DNA of 64,000 nt, taken from NCBI RefSeq assembly GCF_009857475.1, contig NZ_WWCJ01000004.1, positions 124,001 through 188,000 on the forward strand, written 5' to 3'. The notes below the pieces were generated by a model, which made no database searches, was not told the DNA's origin, and was given only the letters and a program-made list of their open reading frames with translations. Origin of the DNA: Pseudoduganella guangdongensis. GTDB taxonomy: Bacteria > Pseudomonadota > Gammaproteobacteria > Burkholderiales > Burkholderiaceae_D. Positions 35,999 through 44,099 of the stretch are shown here, in pieces (within the stretch, counting starts at the first letter, position 1; each line of letters starts with the position of its first letter). The translations under genes were made by a program, and so were the position numbers.

Positions 35999-36275
35999 CG
36001 TCCGCGCGTCGGGATTAATGCGGCACCTGAATCTCAGGACTGCCAGCGCGGATTGCGGCGGTATCGCCATGGGCGCTGCGCCAGGAAAAGCTGGGACCGC
36101 GCCGCGCACGCCGATAATAAATTGCCGGCTTCCACATGAATATGCCACGGCCACTGCCACTGTAAAGCGCGCGGCGCGACGGGCGTCGTCCATATTGAAT
36201 TGCGGCGTGCGCACAGTAGAAAGCGGCTTATTTACTTCTTATCTGAGATCGAATTGGGCGGCCAGCATTATTTGC
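35999..36275. other. Intergenic stretch without a convincing gene
   Basis: About 280 bases between the tRNA terminator and the hairpin of the MerR gene. Short frames are open on both strands, the longest 89 codons on plus (from 36018), but none has a ribosome-binding site or recognisable protein features. I see no RNA gene or repeat in it. Confidence 0.5.
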
Positions 36276-36308
36276 GCCAGCCATTAGCTCGATTAAGCTA
36301 ATGGCTGG
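36276..36308 (-). terminator. 14-bp hairpin downstream of the MerR regulator gene
   Basis: GCCAGCCATTAGCT (36276-36289) and AGCTAATGGCTGGC (36295-36308, with the first A shared at the loop edge as 36296) form a perfect 14-bp stem with a 6-base loop, 15 bases after the regulator stop. The U tract is poor on either strand, so it may act as an mRNA-stabilising or Rho-assisted end. Confidence 0.6.
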
Positions 36309-36323
36309 CATAAAAAGTACCGC

Positions 36324-37337
36324 TTATGCCCCTGCATGCGCCTGGCGCAAGAACTCCAGCAGCTCGTCAGTCATCAAGCGCCCTGAATTCAGTACGGGCT
36401 CGTTTTGGTGGGCCTGGCGAAACCGCAGGCGCGCGTCGGGCGCCGTGCCGACCATATCGGTAAATAGCTCGAACCATTTATGCGCCAGCTCCCGCGCTGC
36501 TGGCGCGGCAGGCGAAGGATCCGAAGACATTTGCGCACGAATAGCGCCGATTAATTCCGGCCATTCGCGTGCACGGCATTGGAAATGTTTTCGCATGACT
36601 GCGATTTCCTGCGGCCGCATATATTTGGCGTAAATCGCCAATTTGGTTTCGCCATTAGCGGCCGCAATATATCCCCGCATTTCCGGCGTAATGCCGGATT
36701 GGGCGCGGATGATTTCTTCGCGGGCCCACATATTATCCAGCCGCGCCATGATTTCAGCACTGCCACCGGCATGTTGGGAGAACGTTGTCATCCAGCGCAC
36801 GGCCAGTTGCTGCACCGCCGGATCGGCCGGGGAGATTCCTGCCGCCATTTTCTCGCCAACTGCCGCCACCAGTTGCGCCCATTCATCACGCGCCGCCGCA
36901 TCGCGGTAAATGGGCATGTGTTCCAGTTCCTGTTTTGAAAAATATTTGTCGTACACGGTCATTTGCTCCAATGTGGTGAGCCAGGAAGCCAGCTCCGGCT
37001 CCTCGCCTGCAAGCAACTGCCCACGCAAGGCCGAGAGCTGCGCGCGCAGCTTGGCAGCCTCGGCAATTTGGTGATCGAGGGAATCGATCTGGCGGGCAAT
37101 CAGGTCGGGCAGGGAGGCACCAGGCTGGGCCAGGAAATGACCGATATCGGCCAGCGCCATGCCGAAACGGCGCAGCGCCTGCACCTGGTGCAAGCGCGCC
37201 ACGTCGTCGCGGTTGTATAGACGATAGCCGGCATCGGAACGCCCCGATGGCTTGAGCAAGCCGATGCTGTCGTAATGGTGCAGGGTGCGTACGGTCAGGC
37301 CGGAACGGCGCGCCAGTTCACCCACTTTCAACATCAT
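36324..37337 (-). CDS. MerR family regulator with TipAS-type antibiotic-binding domain
   Basis: 337 residues. MerR HTH at 1-70 (Val-Gly-Glu-Leu-Ala-Arg-Arg-Ser-Gly-Leu-Thr-Val-Arg-Thr-Leu-His-His-Tyr-Asp). A dimerisation coiled coil spans about 75-115. Then come TipAS-like helical domains, here apparently two copies (about 125-215 and 220-320), each with Trp and Met rich helices. TipAL-type activators bind thiopeptides or other drugs and induce resistance genes. Two ATGs are adjacent; GGAG lies 6 bases before the first. Its promoter has a MerR-type 19-bp spacer, indicating autoregulation. Confidence 0.9.
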   Translation of the reverse strand: MMLKVGELARRSGLTVRTLHHYDSIGLLKPSGRSDAGYRLYNRDDVARLHQVQALRRFGMALADIGHFLAQPGASLPDLIARQIDSLDHQIAEAAKLRAQLSALRGQLLAGEEPELASWLTTLEQMTVYDKYFSKQELEHMPIYRDAAARDEWAQLVAAVGEKMAAGISPADPAVQQLAVRWMTTFSQHAGGSAEIMARLDNMWAREEIIRAQSGITPEMRGYIAAANGETKLAIYAKYMRPQEIAVMRKHFQCRAREWPELIGAIRAQMSSDPSPAAPAARELAHKWFELFTDMVGTAPDARLRFRQAHQNEPVLNSGRLMTDELLEFLRQAHAGA

Positions 37338-37369
37338 CTTAGCTCCTTGTCATCGTGTACGTTACCGAC

Positions 37370-37400
37370 ATGCTGGAGCCTGACGTCAGGTGAGGGTCAA
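37370..37400 (-). promoter_or_regulatory. MerR-type promoter with 19-bp spacer and palindromic operator
   Basis: On the minus strand: -35 TTGACC (37400-37395), 19-base spacer, -10 CAGCAT (37375-37370). The spacer carries the 12-base perfect palindrome CCTGACGTCAGG (37379-37390). An overlong spacer with a central dyad is the hallmark of promoters activated by DNA distortion by MerR proteins. The -35 overlaps the alkA stop codon. Confidence 0.75.
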
Positions 37401-38305
37401 GCGCTTTCGTTGGGGCGGTCGGCAAGGCTGGCCCACAGGTGGGCCGCCGCCATTGTGCGGTGTGGTTGCCATTGCTGCAAGATCTGCTCCGTGCGCGCCA
37501 TATCCGGCTTGCTATCCTCGCCGAGCAAGCGCTGCAGCGCGGCACGGATCGCCACGTCGCCATGCAGCGAACAGTCGGCGTAGCCGTAGCCGCGCAGCAG
37601 GGCATAATTGACGGTCCACGGGCCGATGCCCTTCACCGCCAGCAGGTTTTTGCAGATGGCCGGGATCGGATTATCCGCGCGCTCCTCAATATCCAGCGCC
37701 CCATCCGCCACCAGCTGCGCAAAACGGATCAGCGTTTCCGCTTTCGCGCGCGAAAACTTGCGGCTGGTCAGGTCCTCGACTTGCAGGCGCGCCACGTCGG
37801 CCGCCTCCGGGTAGCACCAGAGGCCCGTCTTATGCTGGCGCCCACCCTGCAAAATGAAGGTGCGGCGCAGCGCGATCGCGAACGGCAGGTTGATTTGCTG
37901 GCCGATGATGGCCCAGGTCAAGGCTTCGAACACCGTTGCCGATTGTACAATCCGCAAGCCCGGCTGGCGCGCCACCAGCGGCCCAAGCAAGGCATCGCCG
38001 CGTGCGAAGGCGGCGAAAGGCGCCGGATCAATGCGCAAGCCAAGGATATTGCGCGCCGCCGCTTCGATGCGTCCCGCCAAATCCGGCGGGACGTTGCGCG
38101 CGCGCGGCAAATCGATCTCCGCCGTACAGGCGCCAGACGGCAGGGCCGCATCGAGCACCACCGGCACCCCTCCCAGCAGCATGCCTTTGCGGATGGCGGC
38201 CGGGCCGACCTGCTCGGCGACGCTTTCCGCATCCCGGCTATGGAAAGCCAGCACATCCTGCACCCGATAGCCGGCCGGCAATTCCAAGGAAAATACGTGC
38301 TTCAT
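37397..38305 (-). CDS. alkA: DNA-3-methyladenine glycosylase II (AlkA)
   Basis: Base-excision repair glycosylase removing alkylated bases. 302 residues. AlkA_N domain about 1-115, HhH-GPD domain about 120-295. The helix-hairpin-helix is Leu-Ala-Val-Lys-Gly-Ile-Gly-Pro-Trp-Thr-Val-Asn-Tyr, followed by the catalytic Asp in Leu-His-Gly-Asp. The ATG at 38305 overlaps the EamA transporter stop (ATGA). It sits directly upstream of the MerR gene. Confidence 0.93.
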   Translation of the reverse strand: MKHVFSLELPAGYRVQDVLAFHSRDAESVAEQVGPAAIRKGMLLGGVPVVLDAALPSGACTAEIDLPRARNVPPDLAGRIEAAARNILGLRIDPAPFAAFARGDALLGPLVARQPGLRIVQSATVFEALTWAIIGQQINLPFAIALRRTFILQGGRQHKTGLWCYPEAADVARLQVEDLTSRKFSRAKAETLIRFAQLVADGALDIEERADNPIPAICKNLLAVKGIGPWTVNYALLRGYGYADCSLHGDVAIRAALQRLLGEDSKPDMARTEQILQQWQPHRTMAAAHLWASLADRPNESA

Positions 38306-39201
38306 ACCGCTTCGGGCTTGCTTGCCCAAGGCAATTTGGGCTTATACCCAGTCACCAGCATGGTCCCCAGGATCACCGTCGCCGCGCCGGCGAGGGTATG
38401 CCAGCCCACCACCTCATGCAGGAACAGCGCCCCCCACAGGATGCCGAACAGAGGGTTCAGGAAAGTCACGGTCAACGCCGACGTCGGTCCCACATCGCGC
38501 ACCAGGCCGAAGTAGAGCAGGTAGGCAATCCCGCTGCACAGCACCCCCAGCGCTAAAGCCGCGCCCATGATGCCCACGGTCGGCTCGCCCGGCTGCGGGA
38601 AAATCGCCAGCGAAGGCAAGGTCAGCAAGGCCGCCGCCCACATGCTGCCATGCGCATTCGCGAATGGCTCAACGCCCTGCGCCGACTTCGCCACCTTGGT
38701 ATAGGTGGTCGCAATGCTATAGCTGAAAGCCGCCAGGGTCGCCGCCGCGATCGCCAGCAGCGCCCCGTCCTGGCTGCTGACATGGTCAAAGCCCACCAGC
38801 ATTGCCACGCCCACGGTTCCCAGCCCCAGGCCCAGCAGCACACGCCCGCTGACCATGTGCCGATGCCAGACCGCCCCCACAATGGCGCCCCAGATCGGGG
38901 CCGTCGCGTTCAGCACCGACAGGACCGAAGCGGTCAGGGTCTTCGCCGCAAAGGCAAAGAGCAGGAAAGGCAGGGCCGAATTGAAGAAGCCCAGCACCAG
39001 GTAATGCCGCCAATGCCGGGCCAGGTCGAGCCGCTTGCGCAGCACCAGCGCCACGATAGCCAGGAACAGCGCCGCGAAGGTCACCCGGTACTCAATCAGC
39101 ACCCCCGGCCCCAGCACCGGCGCCGCGATCCGCATAAACAAAAACGAGCCGCCCCAAATGGCAGCCAGCAAAACCAACTTCAAAAGATTCGATGTATTCA
39201 T
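38302..39201 (-). CDS. EamA/DMT superfamily transporter
   Basis: 299 residues, ten helices in two EamA repeats. The first helix is Leu-Val-Leu-Leu-Ala-Ala-Ile-Trp-Gly-Gly-Ser-Phe. The ATG at 39201 follows AGGAAA; the open frame before it is non-conserved. Co-translated with alkA through an ATGA overlap. Export substrate unknown. Confidence 0.88.
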   Translation of the reverse strand: MNTSNLLKLVLLAAIWGGSFLFMRIAAPVLGPGVLIEYRVTFAALFLAIVALVLRKRLDLARHWRHYLVLGFFNSALPFLLFAFAAKTLTASVLSVLNATAPIWGAIVGAVWHRHMVSGRVLLGLGLGTVGVAMLVGFDHVSSQDGALLAIAAATLAAFSYSIATTYTKVAKSAQGVEPFANAHGSMWAAALLTLPSLAIFPQPGEPTVGIMGAALALGVLCSGIAYLLYFGLVRDVGPTSALTVTFLNPLFGILWGALFLHEVVGWHTLAGAATVILGTMLVTGYKPKLPWASKPEAV

Positions 39202-39295
39202 TTTTTTCCTGCCCGTGGCAAGCGAAGGACCTGACCCCAAGATTGACATCGACGCGACGCTGGGGAAACCCGGTTCTTGCTTTTGAATTCGGGGC

Positions 39296-40303
39296 TCATC
39301 GGGGACAGGCGGGGCTGGCCGGGGTGTCGAGGGCGGTTGCGTGGTTGAGCCGGAGGATTTCGGGGACGCCATTTTTGACGGCGGTCATCTCGGCAAGGAT
39401 CGATATCGCGATCTCGGGCGGCGTCTTGCTGCCGATGTAAAGGCCGATCGGGCCGTGCAGGCGGGCGATCTGGGCTTCGCTGAGGTCGAACTGCAGCAGC
39501 CGTTCGCGCCGCTTGGCGTTGTTGGCGCGCGAGCCGATGGCGCCGACATAGAAGGCGTCCGATTTGAGCGCTTCCATCAGCGCCAGATCGTCCAGCTTGG
39601 GGTCGTGCGTAAGCGCGACCACGGCGCTGCGGGTGTCGAGCCGCATTTCCTGCACCAGGTCGTCGGGCATGGCGTGCACCAAGGGCACCTCGGGCAGCGG
39701 CCAGCCGGCGCGGTACTCTTCGCGCGGGTCGCAGACGGTGACGTGGTAGTCCATGGCGCTGGCGATTTGCGCCAGCATGCGGGAGAGCTGGCCGGCGCCG
39801 ATGATCAGCAGGCGCCAGCGCGGGCCGTGCTGGGTGACCAGCAGTTCGCCGCTGCGTTCGAGCACGGCGCCCGGCCGGGCGCGTTCCAGCCTGACTTCGC
39901 CGCTGCGCAGGTCGAGGGTGCGCGCCACCAGTTCATGCGCGGCCAGGCGTTGCAGCAGTTCGTCGATGCGGCTGCGCGGGCCGAGCGGTTCCAGGGCCAG
40001 TTCGATGGTGCCGCCGCAGGGCAGGCCGAAGCGGTGGGCTTCGTCGGCGCTGATGCCGTAGCTGACCACTTCGGGCAGTCCGCGCACGATGCCTTCCTTG
40101 CGCACGCGCTCGATCAGGTCGTCTTCGATGCAGCCGCCGGAGACGGAGCCGATCACGCGCCCGTCGTCGCAAATGGCGAGGGTGGCGCCGACCGGGCGCG
40201 GGCTGGAACCCCAGGTCCGGATCACGGTCACCAACTGGCAGCGGTGGCCGGCGGCAAGCCAGGCGGCGCAAGTCTTGAGCACTTCGAGGTCGATGCTGTC
40301 CAT
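39296..40303 (-). CDS. xdhC: XdhC/CoxI family protein
   Basis: 335 residues. Accessory protein that handles the molybdenum cofactor for xanthine dehydrogenase-type enzymes. The N-terminal XdhC domain has Thr-Trp-Gly-Ser-Ser-Pro-Arg-Pro-Val-Gly and Val-Ser-Gly-Gly-Cys-Ile-Glu-Asp. The C-terminal Rossmann domain has Ile-Ile-Gly-Ala-Gly-Gln-Leu and Tyr-Val-Gly-Ala-Ile-Gly-Ser. The ATG at 40303 is chosen because the domain begins there; the frame upstream is antisense noise. No xdhA/xdhB lies nearby, so its partner is encoded elsewhere. Confidence 0.88.
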   Translation of the reverse strand: MDSIDLEVLKTCAAWLAAGHRCQLVTVIRTWGSSPRPVGATLAICDDGRVIGSVSGGCIEDDLIERVRKEGIVRGLPEVVSYGISADEAHRFGLPCGGTIELALEPLGPRSRIDELLQRLAAHELVARTLDLRSGEVRLERARPGAVLERSGELLVTQHGPRWRLLIIGAGQLSRMLAQIASAMDYHVTVCDPREEYRAGWPLPEVPLVHAMPDDLVQEMRLDTRSAVVALTHDPKLDDLALMEALKSDAFYVGAIGSRANNAKRRERLLQFDLSEAQIARLHGPIGLYIGSKTPPEIAISILAEMTAVKNGVPEILRLNHATALDTPASPACPR

Positions 40304-40323
40304 GCCCGGAACTATAGCAAGGC

Positions 40324-40713
40324 TCAGCGTTTTTTGCAGACTGCCTTGAGGGCCTTTTCGGCCAGGCTGCCGGGCGGGATCGCTTCGGGGTCGTAGGATT
40401 CGTACTTGAAGGTGCCGACCGGTTCGCCCTTGCCCAGCACCTCGGCGTAGAAAGCTTGCGCCAGCAGGGTGCGGGTGGCGCCGTCGCAGGCGTAGCTGTG
40501 CTGGGAACGCACGGACAGGTAGGGTTTGCCGTCGGGCGTGCTCTGCGCCTTGCGGTAGCTTTCCATGGTCCAGGCTTTGCGGCTGCCGTCGCTGGCGCGC
40601 ACACTGCCGCGGTCGAGCAGGAGGGTGTGGTCCGGCTCTTTGGCAAGCGGGGTCCACGGGCCGGCCAGCGCCAGGGTGGGCGCCAGCACCAGCACCGGGA
40701 CGAGCGCTTTCAT
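40324..40713 (-). CDS. Small secreted protein resembling surface-adhesin E family
   Basis: 129 residues. The signal peptide ends at Leu-Ala-Leu-Ala-Gly (about 17-18). The mature part has Trp-Thr-Pro-Leu, Leu-Leu-Asp-Arg-Gly-Ser-Val, Lys-Ala-Trp-Thr-Met-Glu-Ser-Tyr and two Cys (Ala-Cys-Asp; Val-Cys-Lys-Lys), the layout of small periplasmic proteins annotated as surface-adhesin E-like. Its ATG overlaps the stop of the M48-like gene (ATGA), so the two are made together. Role unknown. Confidence 0.75.
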   Translation of the reverse strand: MKALVPVLVLAPTLALAGPWTPLAKEPDHTLLLDRGSVRASDGSRKAWTMESYRKAQSTPDGKPYLSVRSQHSYACDGATRTLLAQAFYAEVLGKGEPVGTFKYESYDPEAIPPGSLAEKALKAVCKKR

Positions 40714-41813
40714 GGCAGCAGCGGGCGTTTGGCGGCCTGCTTGGCCTTGATCTCGGCAACGCTGCGGTCCATCGCGGCCAGGCGCGCCGTGACATTCGGG
40801 TGGATCGCGGTGTAGCCGTTCAGCACCGTGGCCGGGTATTGGCCGGACAGGCGTTGCCAGAACGCGCGCGCATTGCTGATGTTGTAGCCGGCGCGCGCCA
40901 GCATGTAGAGGGCGAGGTTGTCGGCCGCCACGTCGTAGTCGGCCGGCATCGGGCGCACGCCGGCGCTGCCGACCAGCATGGTCAGGTCGGGGCGGATCGA
41001 GGCCAGGTTGTCGATGATGCTGGAGACGGTGGCGGTGCTGCGCGTCTGGCCGGCGTGGCCGAGCACATTGTGCGCCAGCTCTTTGGCCATGACGTAGGCG
41101 ATCGCCTCGTCGTTCTGGGCGAAGTTGATCATGCCGCGCGTGAGCAGCACGCGGCTGCCGTCGCTGTAGGCGTTGACGTTGTCGGAATTGCCCAGGTCGA
41201 CGCGGAAGGCGCAGGCACGCGTGACCGGCACGTTCAGCGTTTCCTTGTTGCCGTTGCGGGCGATGGTCATGCTCAGGTTGGCGCTGCCGGCGGCCAGCGG
41301 GGCGAACACGGCGGCGGCCTTGCTTTCGGCGTCGCGTCCTTTCGGCAGCGCTTTGCCGCCGGCGGCCACCAGGTCGTCGCCCTTGCGCAGGCCGGCCTTG
41401 GCGGCGCCGCTGCCGGCCAGCACGCCGGACACTTGCAGCACGTCGTCGTAGCCCAGCACGGCGGTCGAGGCGTCGGCGTATTCGCCGGGGTAGGAATACT
41501 TGTTCTTGGCGGTGAAGCCGAGCAGGTTGCGCGCCTGCGATTTGCACAGGTCGGCGTTATTGATCAGCAGCGGCGCCGCCACGCGGTACAGGCGGTCCTG
41601 CAGGCTGGCGATCACCTTCAGGTTGTCGCGCGCGGCCTGCATTTGCGGCGTCACCACCGCTGCCGGCGGCGGCAGCGGTTGCGGCGGCGGGGCCGGGGTT
41701 TCCGGCGCGCTGGTGGTGCCGGGCTGGAACGTGGAACAGGCAGAGAGCAGCAGCGCGCCCGCGAACACCGGCCAGCTAGCGTTGAGGGAACGATTTTTTT
41801 GCTCTACTGCCAT
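40710..41813 (-). CDS. M48-like metalloprotease homologue with PDZ domain, catalytic His missing
   Basis: 367 residues. It begins with a lipoprotein signal (Leu-Leu-Leu-Ser-Ala-Cys-Ser) and a Pro-rich linker. A PDZ-like region spans about 130-215. The M48 domain follows, but its zinc motif reads Lys244-Glu-Leu-Ala-His248 instead of His-Glu-x-x-His. The usual third-ligand Glu before Ala-Asp is Asp (Asp-Val-Ala-Ala-Asp). The fold signatures Asn-Val-Leu-Gly-His and Leu-Leu-Ala-Arg-Ala-Gly-Tyr are kept in form. Probably a non-catalytic or altered homologue. The ATG at 41813 follows AAGGAAA. Confidence 0.85.
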   Translation of the reverse strand: MAVEQKNRSLNASWPVFAGALLLSACSTFQPGTTSAPETPAPPPQPLPPPAAVVTPQMQAARDNLKVIASLQDRLYRVAAPLLINNADLCKSQARNLLGFTAKNKYSYPGEYADASTAVLGYDDVLQVSGVLAGSGAAKAGLRKGDDLVAAGGKALPKGRDAESKAAAVFAPLAAGSANLSMTIARNGNKETLNVPVTRACAFRVDLGNSDNVNAYSDGSRVLLTRGMINFAQNDEAIAYVMAKELAHNVLGHAGQTRSTATVSSIIDNLASIRPDLTMLVGSAGVRPMPADYDVAADNLALYMLARAGYNISNARAFWQRLSGQYPATVLNGYTAIHPNVTARLAAMDRSVAEIKAKQAAKRPLLP

Positions 41814-41823
41814 AACAATTTCC

Positions 41824-42273
41824 TTAGTTCTTGCCAGTGCTGCCGAAACCGCCGGCGCCGCGGTCGCTGGCTTCGAAGTCGTCGACCACATTGAAACCAA
41901 CCTGCATCACGGGCACGATGATCAATTGCGCCAGACGCTCCATTGGGTTGAGCGTAAACGTGCTTGAGCCCCGGTTCCAGGTAGACACCATCAATTGCCC
42001 CTGGTAATCGGAGTCGATCAAGCCTACCAGATTCCCCAAAACAATGCCGTTCTTATGGCCCATGCCGGAGCGCGGCAGGATCATGGCGGCGTAGCCGGGG
42101 TCGCCAATATGGATCGCCAGGCCGGTCGGCACCAGCACGGTCTGGCCCGGTTCGATGGTGAGCGGGGCGTCGACGCAGGCGCGCAGGTCGAGGCCGGCGC
42201 TGCCCGGGGTGGCGTAGGCCGGCATCTGGTCTTTCATGCGCGGGTCGAGGATTTTAACGTCTACAGTTTTCAT
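41824..42273 (-). CDS. dut: dUTP diphosphatase
   Basis: 149 residues. Hydrolyses dUTP to dUMP, keeping uracil out of DNA and feeding dTMP synthesis. The five trimeric dUTPase motifs are seen, including [21 protein letters not shown] and the C-terminal [10 protein letters not shown]. The start overlaps coaBC by four bases, the common coaBC-dut arrangement. Confidence 0.97.
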   Translation of the reverse strand: MKTVDVKILDPRMKDQMPAYATPGSAGLDLRACVDAPLTIEPGQTVLVPTGLAIHIGDPGYAAMILPRSGMGHKNGIVLGNLVGLIDSDYQGQLMVSTWNRGSSTFTLNPMERLAQLIIVPVMQVGFNVVDDFEASDRGAGGFGSTGKN

Positions 42274-43490
42274 TGGAAGAGCGAGTTCTTGTCGATGCGT
42301 TTGGCGATTTCGGAGATCAGTTGGCGTGCCAGCGTGAGCTTGTCGGCGCGCGGCAGGATGGTGTGCCCGTGTTCGTCAAACAAAATAATGGTGTTGTCGT
42401 CCTGGCCGAAGGTGTTGTGGCCGATATTGCCGACCAGGAGGGGAATGCCCTTGCGTTCGCGCTTGCTGGCGCCGTATTCGATCAGGTTCTCCGATTCGGC
42501 GGCGAAGCCGACGCAGTAGGGCCAGCCGGCCAGGCTGGTGCGGGTGGCGACGCTGGCCAGGATGTCGGGGTTCTGTTCGAATTTGAGTTCGGGCACGCTG
42601 CCGTCGCCGGTCTTCTTGACCTTTTGCTCGCTCGGGTTGACCACCTTCCAGTCGGCCACAGCGGCCACGGAGATGAACACGTGCTGGCCGCCGATATGGT
42701 CCATCACGGCGTCGAACATTTGCTGGGCGCTCTTGACGTTCTGGCGCGCGACGCCGAACGGGGTGGCCAGCGCGGTCGGGCCGGAGATCAGGGTGACGTC
42801 GGCGCCGGCTTCACGCGCGGCGCGCGCCACGGCATAGCCCATCTTGCCGGAGGAAAGATTGGTGATGCCGCGCACCGGGTCGATGGCTTCGAAGGTCGGG
42901 CCGGCGGTGATGAGGATGCGTTTGCCGGCCAGGACCTTCGGCTGGAAGGCGGCGATCATCTCGGCCAGCAGCTGTTCCGGTTCCAGCATGCGGCCCAGGC
43001 CCACTTCGCCGCACGCCTGGTCGCCGGCGGCCGGGCCGAAGACGGTGATGCCGTCCTGGCGCACCTGGTCCACGTTGCGCTGGGTGGCCGGATTGGACCA
43101 CATCTCCACATTCATGGCCGGGGCGATCAGCAGCGGCACATGGCGCGGGCGGGCCAGGCACATGGTCGAGAGCAGGTCGTCGCATACGCCGTGCGCCAGC
43201 TTGACAATGAAGTCGGCGGAGCAGGGCGCGACCAGGATGGCGTCGGCGTCGCGCGTGACATCAATATGCGCCATATTGTTGTTCACGCGCGGGTCCCACT
43301 GGCTGCTGAACACTGGCTTGCCGGACAGGGCCTGCATCGTCACCGCGGTGATGAAGTGGGTGGCGGCGTCGGTCATCACGACTTGTACCGAGGCCCCTTC
43401 CTTGGTCAGCGCGCGGCACAGTTCAGCGGCCTTGTAGCACGCCACGCCGCCGGACAGGCCGAGCACGATTTTTTTGCCAGTCAGTTCCAT
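42270..43490 (-). CDS. coaBC: Bifunctional phosphopantothenoylcysteine decarboxylase / synthetase
   Basis: 406 residues. Two steps of coenzyme A synthesis. The CoaC flavoprotein domain (1-185) has Gly-Leu-Ser-Gly-Gly-Val-Ala, Ser-Ala-Asp-Phe and Pro-Ala-Met-Asn-Val-Glu-Met-Trp with the catalytic Asn. The CoaB domain (190-405) has Ile-Thr-Ala-Gly-Pro-Thr and Asn-Leu-Ser-Ser-Gly-Lys-Met-Gly. Located between lspA and dut. Confidence 0.97.
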   Translation of the reverse strand: MELTGKKIVLGLSGGVACYKAAELCRALTKEGASVQVVMTDAATHFITAVTMQALSGKPVFSSQWDPRVNNNMAHIDVTRDADAILVAPCSADFIVKLAHGVCDDLLSTMCLARPRHVPLLIAPAMNVEMWSNPATQRNVDQVRQDGITVFGPAAGDQACGEVGLGRMLEPEQLLAEMIAAFQPKVLAGKRILITAGPTFEAIDPVRGITNLSSGKMGYAVARAAREAGADVTLISGPTALATPFGVARQNVKSAQQMFDAVMDHIGGQHVFISVAAVADWKVVNPSEQKVKKTGDGSVPELKFEQNPDILASVATRTSLAGWPYCVGFAAESENLIEYGASKRERKGIPLLVGNIGHNTFGQDDNTIILFDEHGHTILPRADKLTLARQLISEIAKRIDKNSLFQ

Positions 43491-43500
43491 AGTGCTGCTC

Positions 43501-44007
43501 CTACTTGTTCACGCGGCGCAGTTCGTCCAGCACGAACAGGGCGGCGCCGATGCAGATGGCGGTGTCGGCCAGGTTGAAGGCCGGGAAGCTGGTGCCGCGC
43601 CAGTGGAAGTCGAGGAAGTCGACGACTTTGCCGTGCACCAGGCGGTCGATCACGTTGCCGACGGCGCCGCCCAGGATCAGCGCGAGGGCCCAGCAGAACA
43701 GGCGCTGGCCGCTGTGGCGTTTGAGCAGGTAGACGATGTACAGCGCGGCGCCAATGCCGATGGCGGTGAAGAAGTGGCGCTGCCAGCCGCCTTCGTTGGC
43801 GAGGAAGCTGAACGCGGCGCCGGGATTGTAGACCAGCACCAGGTTGAACCATTCAGTGACCGGCATGACTTCGCGGTGGTGGAACAGCTTGAGGATGGTG
43901 ATCTTGGTCAGCTGGTCGAGCAGGATGACGATGAAGGCAATGCCCAGCCATGGGGTCATGCTGCCGCTGCTGGAGTTGCTGCTGAAGGTTTTCTTTTTGG
44001 TGGCCAT
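43501..44007 (-). CDS. lspA: Lipoprotein signal peptidase
   Basis: 168 residues, four membrane helices, inner-membrane aspartyl protease that removes signal peptides from prolipoproteins. Catalytic Asp motifs are [10 protein letters not shown] and [16 protein letters not shown] is also present. Downstream of ileS, the standard ribF-ileS-lspA order. Confidence 0.97.
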   Translation of the reverse strand: MATKKKTFSSNSSSGSMTPWLGIAFIVILLDQLTKITILKLFHHREVMPVTEWFNLVLVYNPGAAFSFLANEGGWQRHFFTAIGIGAALYIVYLLKRHSGQRLFCWALALILGGAVGNVIDRLVHGKVVDFLDFHWRGTSFPAFNLADTAICIGAALFVLDELRRVNK

Positions 44008-44051
44008 GTTTTGCTTTGTCTGTGTGCTTGCCCGAACCGGGAAGCGGGAAG

Positions 44052-44082
44052 CCGGGGGGCCGGCCCTGCGGCCGGACCCCGG
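44052..44082. repeat. GC-rich stem-loop between ileS and lspA
   Basis: CCGGGG (44052-44057) with CCCCGG (44077-44082), and CCGGCC (44060-44065) with GGCCGG (44070-44075), form a 12-bp interrupted stem with a CTGC loop. There is no U tract. It may modulate lspA expression or mRNA processing. Confidence 0.45.
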
Positions 44083-44099
44083 TGTCCCGGTTTAGGGTT

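Noticed and set aside
36018..36287. 89-codon frame between the tRNA and the MerR gene
   Set aside because: No ribosome-binding site or family features; an overlapping minus-strand frame is equally open.
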